Below, one piece after another: positions 45,355 through 55,682 of a stretch of DNA of 64,000 bases. Location of the stretch: positions 52,261,949 to 52,325,948 of the forward strand of contig CP136065.1 of assembly GCA_032622095.1 (NCBI GenBank), read 5' to 3'. Source of the DNA: Siphonodentalium dalli. Taxonomy: Eukaryota > Mollusca > Scaphopoda > Gadilida > Siphonodentaliidae. The notes beneath the pieces were generated by a model that was given only the letters and a program-made list of their open reading frames with translations, was not told the origin of the DNA and made no database searches. Positions within the stretch are counted from its first letter, which is position 1. Each line of letters opens with the position of its first letter. The translations under genes were made by a program, and so were the position numbers.

Positions 45355-45860
45355 TCAATTATGAAAATTCAAAAGTCGAAAGACCCCATAACTCTGGGAA
45401 AAATCATGGGATCAAACTCAAATTCGAACTTGACCTGTATTTTTATATGAACGACCCACAAAAAAAACAGATTTCCAAATAAACAATCCAAACTTGAGTT
45501 ATCATCCGGAAACCAAAGAAAATACAAGAAAAAAGTCCAAAACTCAAGGAAAAATCATCGGATCAAACTCAAATTCGAACTCAACCTGTATCTTGAATTC
45601 TTGATATGACTGATCCACATAAAAACGGTATTTGCAATTTAAAAAAAGGGAAATAACTCCATAAAAGAACATCGGATCAAACCCAGAATTGCCGAGCACC
45701 TGTGTTCTTCGTTGAGACACCTACATGTCCATAGCAAGTTTCAATCAAATCAGATGATCATTACTGGAGTTATAACTTTGGACGGACGGGACGAGACGCA
45801 CGGACAGGGCCGATTACAATAGTCCCCAAAAATAAAATTTTCGGGGGACAATAAATCTAT
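45355..45860. repeat. Dispersed repeat R5, inverse orientation
   Basis: Contains AAAAATCATGGGATCAAACTC, repeated as AAAAATCATCGGATCAAACTC, then GGACGGACGGGACGAG. The series ends at CCCCAAAAATAAAATTTTCG. Confidence 0.7.
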
Positions 45861-46129
45861 GAAAACAATACTAGTACCCAGGGTTTCCGCCAGGGGGATT
45901 TTAACGAGTCTGTATTTGGGAAACATAACTGGACGGGAAGACCATGGTTCATCCTGTTGGGCAAAACTTTTGTATTTGTCACTGAAAAGTAGCCATTTCC
46001 TTGCACCTGAGATAATCACAAAGCAATCCAAAGCCAAGTCGATCATTTCCGTGGGTGCATTAATCAATTTAATTGTGTTGATGGTATCCAGATCATTAAT
46101 CATGTAATTGCGCACGTAAATCCGACCAA

Positions 46130-46500
46130 AGCTACGACCTGCAGCCCGTGCCAAAGGATTTAGTCATGCAAAGAGTAAAATACAAGATTTCTGCCAGCAG
46201 CCATGTATTTTGGCAGAATGACCCCAAAATGACTCGTTCCCATCTACATGTCAATATTAACATCCATGACAAATTTCATGATGATCAGACAAACAGTACG
46301 GCCTGTAGCCTGTGCTAATGGATTGCATTTTGAAATCCAAAATGGCCGGTGGCCATGTTTTTTGGCCAAATGACCCCAAAATGACTCGTTCCCATCTACA
46401 TGTCAATGTCAACAGCAATGACAAATTTCATACTGATCCGACCAAAGGTATGACTTGTAGCCCATGCTAATGGAAATTGTTGATGGACGTCTCCACATGC
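46130..46500. repeat. Dispersed repeat R1-like units
   Basis: Two units with GACTCGTTCCCATCTACATG and AATGACAAATTTCAT, related to 50-725. Confidence 0.6.
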
Positions 46501-46779
46501 ACACGCGCAGACAACTGATACAAAGCCATGGCAATATTTACAAGTACATGTAAGTCACATTAGTCTTTTATATTCTATCATGTAGATGAAATATATGTGC
46601 AAATTTGTGACAAAATATGGGGGGGTATATTAAATTGACAAGGATTTTCCTGAAAATACAATAGAATTTTGAGAACTTTTTGAAAAAAAATTAGCGCTGA
46701 CCAAAAAATTAGCCATTGGTCATAACTTTAGTACTTCAGTATATTTCAGTGTGACATGCAAGATGAATGATAAAATTTC

Positions 46780-47498
46780 TAGGGCCCGATGAATCGGCAA
46801 TTTCACATTGAATCGAATCTCGAATCGAATCATGATAATGATTAAAAATTGAATTTTGAATCGAATCTTTTTCAAACACCGATCAGTGGGAGGTACAAGC
46901 AAAAATGGAGGCAAATCTAAGATTACGAAGGAGGTTCATCAAACTTAATTTCTATGACATGATATGAACAGTATTTAATCACAGTTTTATATATGATAAT
47001 GGCACGACATCATTTCATATTTTGTGACACTGCCACAATGTGTGAAGTTCGTGAAAGTAAGCAGTCAAATACCGACATACAAATATGTCTCACAAAAAAT
47101 TTACTCACTTCCGCAGCTGGGGCCAGGCAAAATCGCGACATTGCTGGTTTTATGTGGTGGAGGAAACCTGTGTGCGCTATGATTATGGTACAACCGTGAT
47201 GAACACGCGAACCATCACAGACCTACCAGCAGGTTGCACGAGTAACCCACCGACCTGCCACGAGTAACCAGCGCTGGGACTGGGAGGCCAATATATATAT
47301 GAGCAGTGGGCTATTGGACAACTTACCCTATACACATTGGACCACGGAGGTCCCAGATAGTCGCGGAAGGTATTGGGGATAATGAATGTTTTGTATATAT
47401 TCCCGGTGATAAAGGACTTGCATACAATGATTCGAAATATCCCGAATCACATGACTGCTTCGAAATCTAATCAAATCTCGAAGCTTCGTCGAGCCCTA
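46780..47498. mobile_element. hAT-like non-autonomous element (719 bp)
   Basis: Ends TAGGGCCCGATGAATCG and CGAAGCTTCGTCGAGCCCTA. Perfect 8-bp duplication AAAATTTC (46772-46779, 47499-47506). Subterminal GAATCGAATCTCGAATCG words. No transposase. Confidence 0.88.
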
Positions 47499-47563
47499 AA
47501 AATTTCATTCATTTTATCCACAATATGGACTTGTAATAGCACAAGTGTTTATTTAAAGCCATT

Positions 47564-48431
47564 TTAACACGTTCACTGCCGAAAACCAATGGGTAAATTC
47601 CATCCCATATGCCACCATGGGATTTGATGTTTTGTCGATAGTAGATGATATTTTACGTATGTATGAGTAATGGTTCGACCAATATCGGGTCATATGATGC
47701 TGAAACATGTTATAAGACTACTAAGAGATAACTCGTAGTCGGCACATGGGACGGAATTTATTAACATTTCATTCCTGGTGCCAGCTACGAGTTATCTCGT
47801 AGGTAACTACAATTACGTTGTCAGTGTCTTAGATGACGAAGAGTGCTATACATGCACAAGCATATCGTATGTAAGACATGATAAATGAATTTATATATGA
47901 TAATTGGTACAGACTACATCGAATAAGACGTCAAAAACATAATATGTATTTACCTACGAGATAACTCGTAGCTGGCACCAGCGATGACCACTGGTGAGTT
48001 TCATCCCAGGTGCCGACTACCGAGTTATCTCGTAGGAGCTTTATAACACGTTTTATCTTTCATTTGACCCGGATTTGATCGACAATTCCTTTATATATAC
48101 ACAATGTGCCCGGGAATGGTCTAGTTGCACATGTGCCTCATGGTTCAGGGACGTACAGAAGAGGTCCTGGTGAATTGGAGTATCCTACCAATATTGCTAT
48201 CTGGACCCCACCCCTGTTCACGCTGTGTGAATCGTATCTCAAGCCATCGTAATTATACATATAAAATCGATCAATGGGATCGTTGGGCATGTATTGGCAC
48301 ATACACCAACATTGCTTGCGGATTGTGTTATTATTTATGTGGTATGAACATTACTACGAGTTAACTCGTAGTAGCAGTCCCCACGGAACTGTTTACTACG
48401 AGTTAACTCGTAGTGGCAGCGAACGTGTTAA
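47564..48431. mobile_element. piggyBac-like element with palindromic 18-mers (860 bp)
   Basis: TTAA at 47564-47567 and 48428-48431. Ends CACGTTCACTGCC and GGCAGCGAACGTG. Six copies of an 18-19 bp palindrome, CTACGAGTTAACTCGTAG or variants with a single central change, lie at 47721, 47785, 47954, 48017, 48354 and 48396. Several have TGCC or GGCA next to them. The frames inside (such as 48125-48364) are not recognisable. Probably non-autonomous. Confidence 0.8.
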
Positions 48432-51159
48432 CGATAAAAAATCACAAATTTGCACACAAAATTTTCCCCAATGCTTTTAACTGGATACCAGCAGATACCG
48501 AGCCCACATAGACCAAGAAAGTTTGAAAATTGCATGAGAAAAAAACATTGCTTCCGGTGTTAGGTCCCTCCTGTGGTCCAGTCTATTTGTAAAGTGGTTC
48601 CGAGTTGCAAAACACAATCAACAAGTTGAACCAAAAACTTTACAACAAGGATCAAAAGAATCTTTCAATAATTTTCGAGGTATGTGAATTTATTTCATGT
48701 TCTCTAGACTGACAGGGTCCTCCACAGATGTTTCAACTATTATAGTCACCAAATATATGATTTCTTTCTCAGATGTATATTGTATATAATATGTTACGAC
48801 AGACACCATTGTTTTATGGTTTGTTTTAATAAATCTTATGAGTAAATTTTTTCAAAGAACACTTGGTAAATATGAATCTATTTTTATTGTTCATCATTCT
48901 TCAGTGTTATTTATTAGATATGGACTTTGTTGCATTTGGGTTTGAAAAAAATAATTTTAAAAATCTCTTATAAAGATCCCATTTTGTTTTTCCAAGATAA
49001 TCCATCAAGAATTATACCCTTAAAATCACAGGCCTGTAGCATGCTCCGCTGCCCACCCCATTTTGCACTGCCCCCATACGCCGCTTCTATACTCGTATAC
49101 ATGTACATGCCTGTTTCACGTTAATATACCAATAACATGATTTTTTAGCATGTTATGGTTTATTATTACCACTTAACAGGGCGTTCTCTAGTATATTAAA
49201 ACAATTTTACCCAAACGCCATAACACCCGGCATCAAACTGGAAGTTACGCGTTAACGATATAAATGGCCCGTTCTGGGTTGCAATTTGCTAGGAATCTAA
49301 TCAAACGCAACCTAATTTCTGAATTTCTGTTAAAACAAGATTATAGTATATTATTACGAATAAAACTGATATTTTACTGTAGTAGATGTAATAACAGACC
49401 AACAACACATTCAAGGTGAGTAAGTGTTGTCTAACAAATGGAATAAATTAGATTTCAGACTGAATTTTCCTTAGATATGGCGGGGGGGGGGGAGTCGGAA
49501 AAAAGTGCCATGACAGTAGGCTGAAATTTTTTTTTTCCGCCTCTTGTGTACCCACCTATTTGAAGGAAAAAATATTTTTTTCCAATTTCATGCGGGGTAC
49601 CCACCCCTTTTTACCTCCAAATCCAGCCAAATCACCCCTTATTTGAAGGAATTTTGTTTCCAATTTCATGCAGGGTACCCACCCACGTTTTACCTAAAAA
49701 ATCTGAAGTCTCACACCATTTAGGCTTGGTATTTGTTTCAGTTATAAAGTCTAAGAATCGTATAAACCTGCAGCACCCACTGTTATCCTGTTTGTTTTTG
49801 TTTATCAATTGACTCATGACTTGCAAACATGTTATATGAACATTTTACCATATTTCCAATGCTTGTCTGTAATCACTTCAAATACTGTATCGAAAATATA
49901 AAATAAAAATTTAGGCAAAACATTTATGCTAAATAGTAATGGACCCACACGATCTTATACCATCTGACAACATTGCGTTAACAGATTGATCAGCATTCAT
50001 ATGGCTTTGATGTGAAATTGTGTCCAAAATTTTTTTTTTAAATTAAACTCAAAAATCAAACAAAAATCTGGATGTGGCTTTAAATAGCATTCAATACTTT
50101 CTAGCATGATGAGATTTCCATGTTTTGGTTACAATACACCAAATACAAATTAGTAGAGTGATTTCCCGTGGCACTACCAAGCTAGGATCAGCATAAAAAA
50201 AATTCTGGCAGCTGAATGGTCAATGATACATGGATGAAAAGTGCACGAAAAAATGCACAAATGTGTTTCCCTCGAGAAGCATCAAATATAACCACATGGT
50301 AAACGGTTATGGCTGTGCAAATGGCGAATAATTTATGGGAGGTGTTTGTGTTTTTTTTCGATGTCATTTTTTTCTCAATTTTAAGGGTAGTGTGATGTTT
50401 GTCAAGCTGCAGTGTGATTTACCATGTTTACAAGTACTTTTGGGCACATTTCTGTGTGTCTAAAATGACGTTCTTTAATTTCAAACACTCGTGCAGGGTC
50501 AAAGCTTTCCTGCGAATACAGGCCAGCGGGATTTGTTAACACTGAGGCCTATGTAACCTTTTGCCTCTTATGCTGTCTGATCAGGTCTAATGAGTAAACA
50601 TTAATGATATAAATGAATAGCTTTATTCATTTTTATTTACTTTAATCATGGGTGTCATAACTGTCCATTTTCATCTTGAACCAGTGGCGTTGGTACTTGG
50701 CAATGTGAACTGATGCAAAAGACGAAATTGTGAGTGTTGGTTTGTAACCGGGATTTCTGAGAAGCATTATGCCTATATCCACACTAACTACCCCCCTAAG
50801 CCCTGACCTAAGTGTCATACATACTATAACAATGATGCTGAACACTTTGAGGCAATTATATTGCAGAAATGTTATAAGAGGAAAAAAGTGACCAATGGAC
50901 CACTTGGAAAAAAAGTTACTTTTTCCGCAGCTGAACCACCCACCCACCCCGGCCTACTGTATGGAAACAAGTGAATGACCCCCCCCCCCCCCCCCCCCCT
51001 GGATATGGCCCTATTTTTGTGGTAAATAATATTAATTAGTCACATCACAATTTGACAACAAACAGACACATGGTTTGAATTGTTTACATTTTGTGTGATC
51101 GTTGACATATTGCTGCCTACACACTCATCTATGTTCTAGTTGGGTTTCATTTCAGAGAG
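48432..51159. other. Non-coding; local repeats only
   Basis: No exon. 49500-49690 holds two units of TTTGAAGGAA ... AATTTCATGC ... GGGTACCCACCC. A C run occupies about 50979-50999. 49165-49200 has an isolated copy of the GGGCGTTCTCTAGTA word found at the ends of the block at 51160. Confidence 0.55.
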
Positions 51160-52012
51160 TGGTAATAATAGTAATAACATGATTTTGTCGGGCGTTAGGT
51201 TTATTAACGGCCCTCCAGAAATGATTAACAGCCCTCGGGCCATTAACTGCCCTCGTCTTAGTATTGGGCCTTTAATGAACCCCTCGGGCTGTTAATCATA
51301 TCTGTTGGGCCGTTAATAAACCTTAACGCCCTCCAAAATCAAGTTATTGGTATATTAACGCCCCGACAAATGATTAAGAGCCCAAGGGCTTAATAGAGGC
51401 CCGAGACGCAGTCGAGGCCCGCGGGCTATTAATCATTACTGGAGGGCCTTTAATAAACAAATTAAGGCGCCGGACAAAAACATGTTATTACTATTGTTAC
51501 CACTTTGTCCTTGTGTGATCGGCGACTTAACCAGAAGTAGGTGGTGGGAGTTAATGAAAAGAAAGCTTCATTAACGCCACTTCTGGTCAACTTCGCCTCA
51601 AAATTATGGAATCTTATCATGCGGGTAAAATACTGTTAATCTACTAGAGAACGCCCTCCAATGTGGTAATAATATACATGTACCAATAACATGTTTTTTT
51701 AGGGTGTTATGGTTTATTAACGGCCCGACAGGAATGATTAACAGCCCGAGGGCCTATTAGAGGCCGAGACTCAGTCGAGCTAGGGCTATTAATCATTCCT
51801 GGAAGGCCCGACAAAATAATGTTATTACTATTATTACCAATCCATCCTGGTGTGATCACGTGATCGGTGACTTAACCGGAAGCGGGCGTTAATGAAAACA
51901 AAGCTTCATTAACGCCCGCTATACGCTTCCAGTCAACTTCGCCTCAAAATTATGGAATCTTTTCGTGCGCGTAAAATACTGATAATCTACTAGAGAACAC
52001 CATCTAAAGTGG
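51155..52012. repeat. Tandem duplication of a MITE plus its flank
   Basis: Two units, 51155-51660 and 51663-52012. Each begins with a palindromic element (ends GTGGTAATAATAGTAATAAC and, inverted, GTTATTACTATTGTTACCAC) holding TTTATTAACGGCCC and GCCCGAGGGC words. Each continues into shared non-element DNA with a hairpin around AAAGCTTCATTAACGCC and then GCCTCAAAATTATGGAATCT. The latter occurs near 51595 and 51951, an offset of about 356 bp. Confidence 0.75.
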
Positions 52013-53029
52013 TAATAATTGCACTATAATAAGGACCATTAAGGTGAAGCAGGCGAGTATATATAGAAGCAGCGAATAGGGGCAGTGCAAAAGGGGCGGG
52101 CAGCAGAGCATGTTACAGGCCCCTTACACCCCGATAAATAGTTTTCGCGGCTGGCTCAACCGATTTCGTGGCTGGTTAGCTGGCTTAGCCGGCTCACGGC
52201 TCAGTCGCCACATTTGTGGCTTGACGAAATATGGCGGCTCAGCCGGCTGAGACGTTATCATTCAGCGTTATTTTGTTTCAGAAATGTTCCTAATCACCAG
52301 TTATAGACCCCGTTTGTTTTAGCGTTTGTGGTGAACCCGTAGAATTCCAGACCACACGTAATCGTTTTGATGTTGGGCTTTTCCATTATGGCGAAAATAC
52401 ACGAAGGACTGGCATGGATGTACTATGTACATGTAGTTTCCCATCTAATTGGTATATGTTACATTGGGACTTCTGTCGACTTCAGACTATCATCACTGGC
52501 ATCTTGCGATATATGCATGATTCATTGAATGATGAATCCGATAGTAATGATATATAATTATTTCAAACTATATTTTCTATTTTCTTCTACAGGTTATGTG
52601 CATATATTGACAAATGCCAGCGATGTCTGAGACTGGGTCGTGTCGATATAAACAATTTACACATTAACCCTTTCAATGCCGAATGGATGCACCCATTCAG
52701 TTATATGAAAGCATGCATTGTGATAGTCTATTCCAGATTAAGGGTCCCGGTGTTCTGATAATATAACAACCATGCCGTGTCCATGTGAGTATGCCAATAT
52801 TTGGCAATGCGGTTTAGTTTTTTGCGATTCAGAGTACAGTTGTGCTCGACATGTAAGCCCATGCACACTGCTCAGCCATTTTACAATTCCGGCGGCGGAG
52901 ATTTTTTCATGTGGCTGGCGTTAAGAGATAATACGGCTGGCAGCGGCTTCTGGCCAATATGGCTGGCGGTGGCGGCTTCAGGCCTCTGGTGCTTAAAATT
53001 GTGAATTCATTGGCTTGGTAACCGATTAC
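52013..53029. other. Non-coding, with a solo piggyBac-type end
   Basis: 52665-52690 reads TTAACCCTTTCAATGCC, a left terminus like those at 16684 and 22792, but no right partner was found. Two GC-richer stretches (52140-52260 and 52885-52990) repeat GGCTGGC/GGCGGC words. Confidence 0.55.
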
Positions 53030-54240
53030 TAAGGCCAAAGGAAAAAGAAACTATGTTTCCGTACATCGACCGACCCTAAAAATAACCCGCCGACCCTAAT
53101 CTTTTTATTGATATTTTGAGAAAAAGTCAAAATTTTCTAAAACAAAAAATATAAAAATATATATATATATTTTTTTCACTATTTTTACCGCTAATGCTCA
53201 TAAATATTGATAATTATTAGGTGCAAAACACATGGTTTCTAACATAAGCCTGTGATAAGTGACATGAAGTGTGACAGTTGTCTCAAAAGCCACAGGTGTG
53301 TGATGGGTTGTGGATTGATAGGCATGAATCTTGCAATTTTAATTTCAAGAGAGTGGATCTCATGCCTGCTTTACCAGTATGCCTTGTTTGGGACTTATGG
53401 AACATATTCACGAGTTCCAAATAAACATGCATGCCCATTTATTATTTTCTTGGGAAATCCCCCCCTGCACAGTGCTTATCTGAGTCTGCAAGTTTATTAA
53501 TTTTGAGGCTATGAAAAGTATATGGCATACATGTGAACATGTCAATATCGAAAAAAAACTCTACATGACACATACTATGTTGATTCCTATGCTTGACCTA
53601 CATGTACTATAAATTTTTTAACTATAGTTGATGTTTTGCTCAGAGTTATTTGGGTCTGCACTGTTTTAACTTTCAATGGAATTTTTCCTGTGCACTATTA
53701 TTTGGGCCTGCACTATAAACAGACGTGTGTGTATCTGTATATATACATGTATATAGGTTATGACCACATATGTTTAAGGGGTACAGCTACTGTTTCCAAA
53801 AACCAGGCATGCTAGGTTGGGTGCACTGGCTACCTCTAGACAATGGGATGCTGTTGTCACAATACAAGTATGGTATAATGGCGGTATTATGGGTAAAATT
53901 CTTATAAAAGTTAGTGACATCAATCTCATACCAAGTTTATAGCCAAATTTATAAAATGTGGTATGTGAAAAATAAATAACATCCTTATTAAAGCATGAAG
54001 TAAGTTTGATCTTTCATCAATCTTAATGTATATTTCCTAGTGCTGTGTTTATCAAGTAATACTTTCCCACAACACAAGTTGGCATTTTATGTCATTTTCG
54101 GTCGAGGTAATTCAATATTTCTGCAGCTGGATAAAAAATATCAAAATAAAATAAAAAAAACAAAAATTCCCTACCTACCTACCCTAATTTTTTCACTTTG
54201 TTATCGGAAACATACTATCTTTTTTCTTCGGCCTAATACA
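53030..54240. mobile_element. TIR element of unknown class, with a nested MITE
   Basis: The left end TAAGGCCAAAGGAAAAAG is followed by AAACTATGTTTCCG. The right end, read inverted, is TTAGGCCGAAGAAAAAAG followed by ATAGTATGTTTCCG. The inner part of both ends has CGACCGACCCTAA-like words. No clear flank duplication. Terminal AAGGCC and inner CGACCGACC resemble the element at 27753. No convincing ORF. Confidence 0.55.
53405..53720. mobile_element. Related copy of the GGGCTCCAAATAAA MITE, nested
   Basis: Carries GAGTTCCAAATAAACATGC, TATTTGGGCCTGCACTA and GGGTCTGCACTG-like words matching 13618-14048 in inverse order. Terminal bases are decayed. Confidence 0.6.
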
Positions 54241-54312
54241 AGTGAATAGAATCACTTATTTTTCAAATTTTGGGGGAAATGGGTTGACAAAGCCCTTAAT
54301 ACCCGATGCATG

Positions 54313-54723
54313 AAAGTCCAAGTAAAGTGTGCCTGTCATTTGCAGAATGAGGTCCCCAGAGGGTGAATTTAGTGATGCTATCCTGCTATGAAGTTCCCAA
54401 ATGGTGAATATTGTGATTTACACCCATTGGGAACTTCGATGCCAATCTCACACGACTTCCCCGTCAAGTAAATTATGTGGGGGCCGGCCGGATTATCCAA
54501 TTTGGGGATATAGAGAAAGTAAACTATAATAGAATCAATGTCATCAATGGGAAGAAGTCTCTATAGAAATTTGCTAAACTTTTTAGAAGATGAGGCCCAA
54601 GTAGAATGAGGTCCCCCAGAGGGTGAACTTGGTGATACTAGCCCAATATGCAGGATAGTATCACTAAATTCACCCTCTGTGGACCTCATTCTGCAAATGA
54701 CAGGCACACTAAACTCAGACTTG
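54313..54723. mobile_element. GAGGTCCCC hairpin MITE (H8), long form (411 bp)
   Basis: Flanks GATGCATG (54305-54312) and AATGCATG (54724-54731) form an 8-bp duplication with one mismatch. Ends carry AAAGTGTGCCTGTCATTTGC and its partner. The interior differs from the other copies. Confidence 0.8.
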
Positions 54724-54869
54724 AATGCATGGTCAATAACTTGGCTGAAGTGCAATTCAATCAGTTGTTCCAAAAAAAAATTATAATATGCCGTGTCTGT
54801 CAAAGATGGTTCAACTTCAAGAGAACTTTTGTCAAATTTGGCCCGTATGTGGATTACTGACATGAAAAT

Positions 54870-55100
54870 ACAGGTGAAGTTCTAATTTGGGTTCAGTTCC
54901 CCATTTTTGCGAGTTATGCAGGTCCTTCACTTGTCGACTTAGAATTTGCCAATTTTTAGGTTTCCAGGCGATATATACCTTTAGTTTTTGTTGTCTTATT
55001 GTTTACAAATTTGGCATACGGATTACTCATGACAATACAGGTCAACTTAGAAATTGGGTTACGTGCGCCTGTTTTACCGGCGTTATGGTCCTTGTTTACT
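54870..55100. repeat. Dispersed repeat R5 fragment
   Basis: Has GAGTTATGCAGGTCCTT, CGACTTAGAATTTGCC and TTTCCAGGCGAT. It ends about 60 bp from the H1 exon 1 donor. Confidence 0.6.
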
Positions 55101-55157
55101 TATAATTATGTAAGGGAACTATAACGGAACGAATTTTATGTGTCAAACTGTACAAAC

Positions 55158-55404
55158 CTTTCGAATCTTCCGACGATTTCGGTCTTATGAGAAGTCCCTC
55201 GTCTTGTCCCTTTTCTAGAGCTTTCTTTAACTGGGATTTCATGCGCGCTTGATCGACTGTTGGATATTTCTCCAATATGAACGATTTTATTGCTCCAACA
55301 GAGGCGCCCTTCTTGTCTGCTATTTCTTGTATAGCATCTATCGTCATATCCAAGAATTTTGGGTGTGTGGACACTGGTCGCTTAGGCTTCGCTGCTTCGG
55401 CCAT
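55158..55404 (-). CDS. Histone H1 exon 1 (residues 1-83)
   Basis: Linker histone: binds DNA at the nucleosome dyad and compacts chromatin. ATG at 55402-55404 (minus). After a short basic start (MAEAAKPKRPVSTHPKF), residues about 14-89 form the winged-helix globular domain, with DMTIDAIQEIADKKGASVGA, IKSFILEKYP and a LKKALEKGQDEGLLIRPK recognition part. The exon ends at AAAG before GTTTGT (phase 1), just ahead of the final strand supplied by exon 2. Readthrough would add a non-H1 tail, so the splice is required. It is not in a histone cluster. The intron and isolation suggest a replacement or orphan type, but the E2F and CCAAT sites suggest S-phase control; which is right is open. Confidence 0.92.
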
Positions 55405-55558
55405 GATGTGTAGATGGATAACGAATTAAATATAAAATATTCAAAAAGTTTATGGACAACAGTTCCGACGATCAGGCACAGATCAGAAAATCAGTTAACC
55501 AACACAACAGAGTGACGAGAAGTGAGTGAATGTGCTGACCTGGCAATCGATCGCTCAG

Positions 55559-55571
55559 TTTGGCGGGAAAA
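55559..55571. promoter_or_regulatory. E2F-type site upstream of histone H1
   Basis: TTTGGCGGGAAAA, a textbook E2F consensus match, 155 bp upstream of the H1 start codon. Implies cell-cycle-linked transcription; inferred from motif only. Confidence 0.6.
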
Positions 55572-55636
55572 TCATGCTGACCATGCAGGCAAATAATGTT
55601 CACACGGGCCTAACCCATTCACAGTGAAACCTTGTC

Positions 55637-55682
55637 ATTGGCTGAGGTGAGTAGATATCGCGGTGACGGTTCATTTCATTGG
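55637..55682 (-). promoter_or_regulatory. Two CCAAT boxes upstream of histone H1
   Basis: AGCCAATGA (ATTGG at 55637-55641) and AGCCAATGA (ATTGG at 55678-55682), 41 bp apart, in the same orientation as the gene. Paired, regularly spaced CCAAT boxes typify NF-Y-controlled cell-cycle promoters. Confidence 0.5.

Larger units (their letters stand above)
43742..55157 (-). other. Histone H1 intron (11.4 kb)
   Basis: Donor GTTTGT at 55157, acceptor TTTCAG at 43742. Filled with transposons and an opposite-strand ORF. Most animal H1 genes are intronless, so a long intron cutting the globular domain is notable. Confidence 0.8.

Noticed and set aside
45750-46154. 134-codon - strand frame
   Set aside because: Spans the end of repeat R5 and part of R1-like sequence; no recognisable domain.
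53252-53500. 82-codon Cys-rich + strand frame
   Set aside because: Begins at GTG, runs into the nested MITE and has no recognisable zinc-finger spacing.
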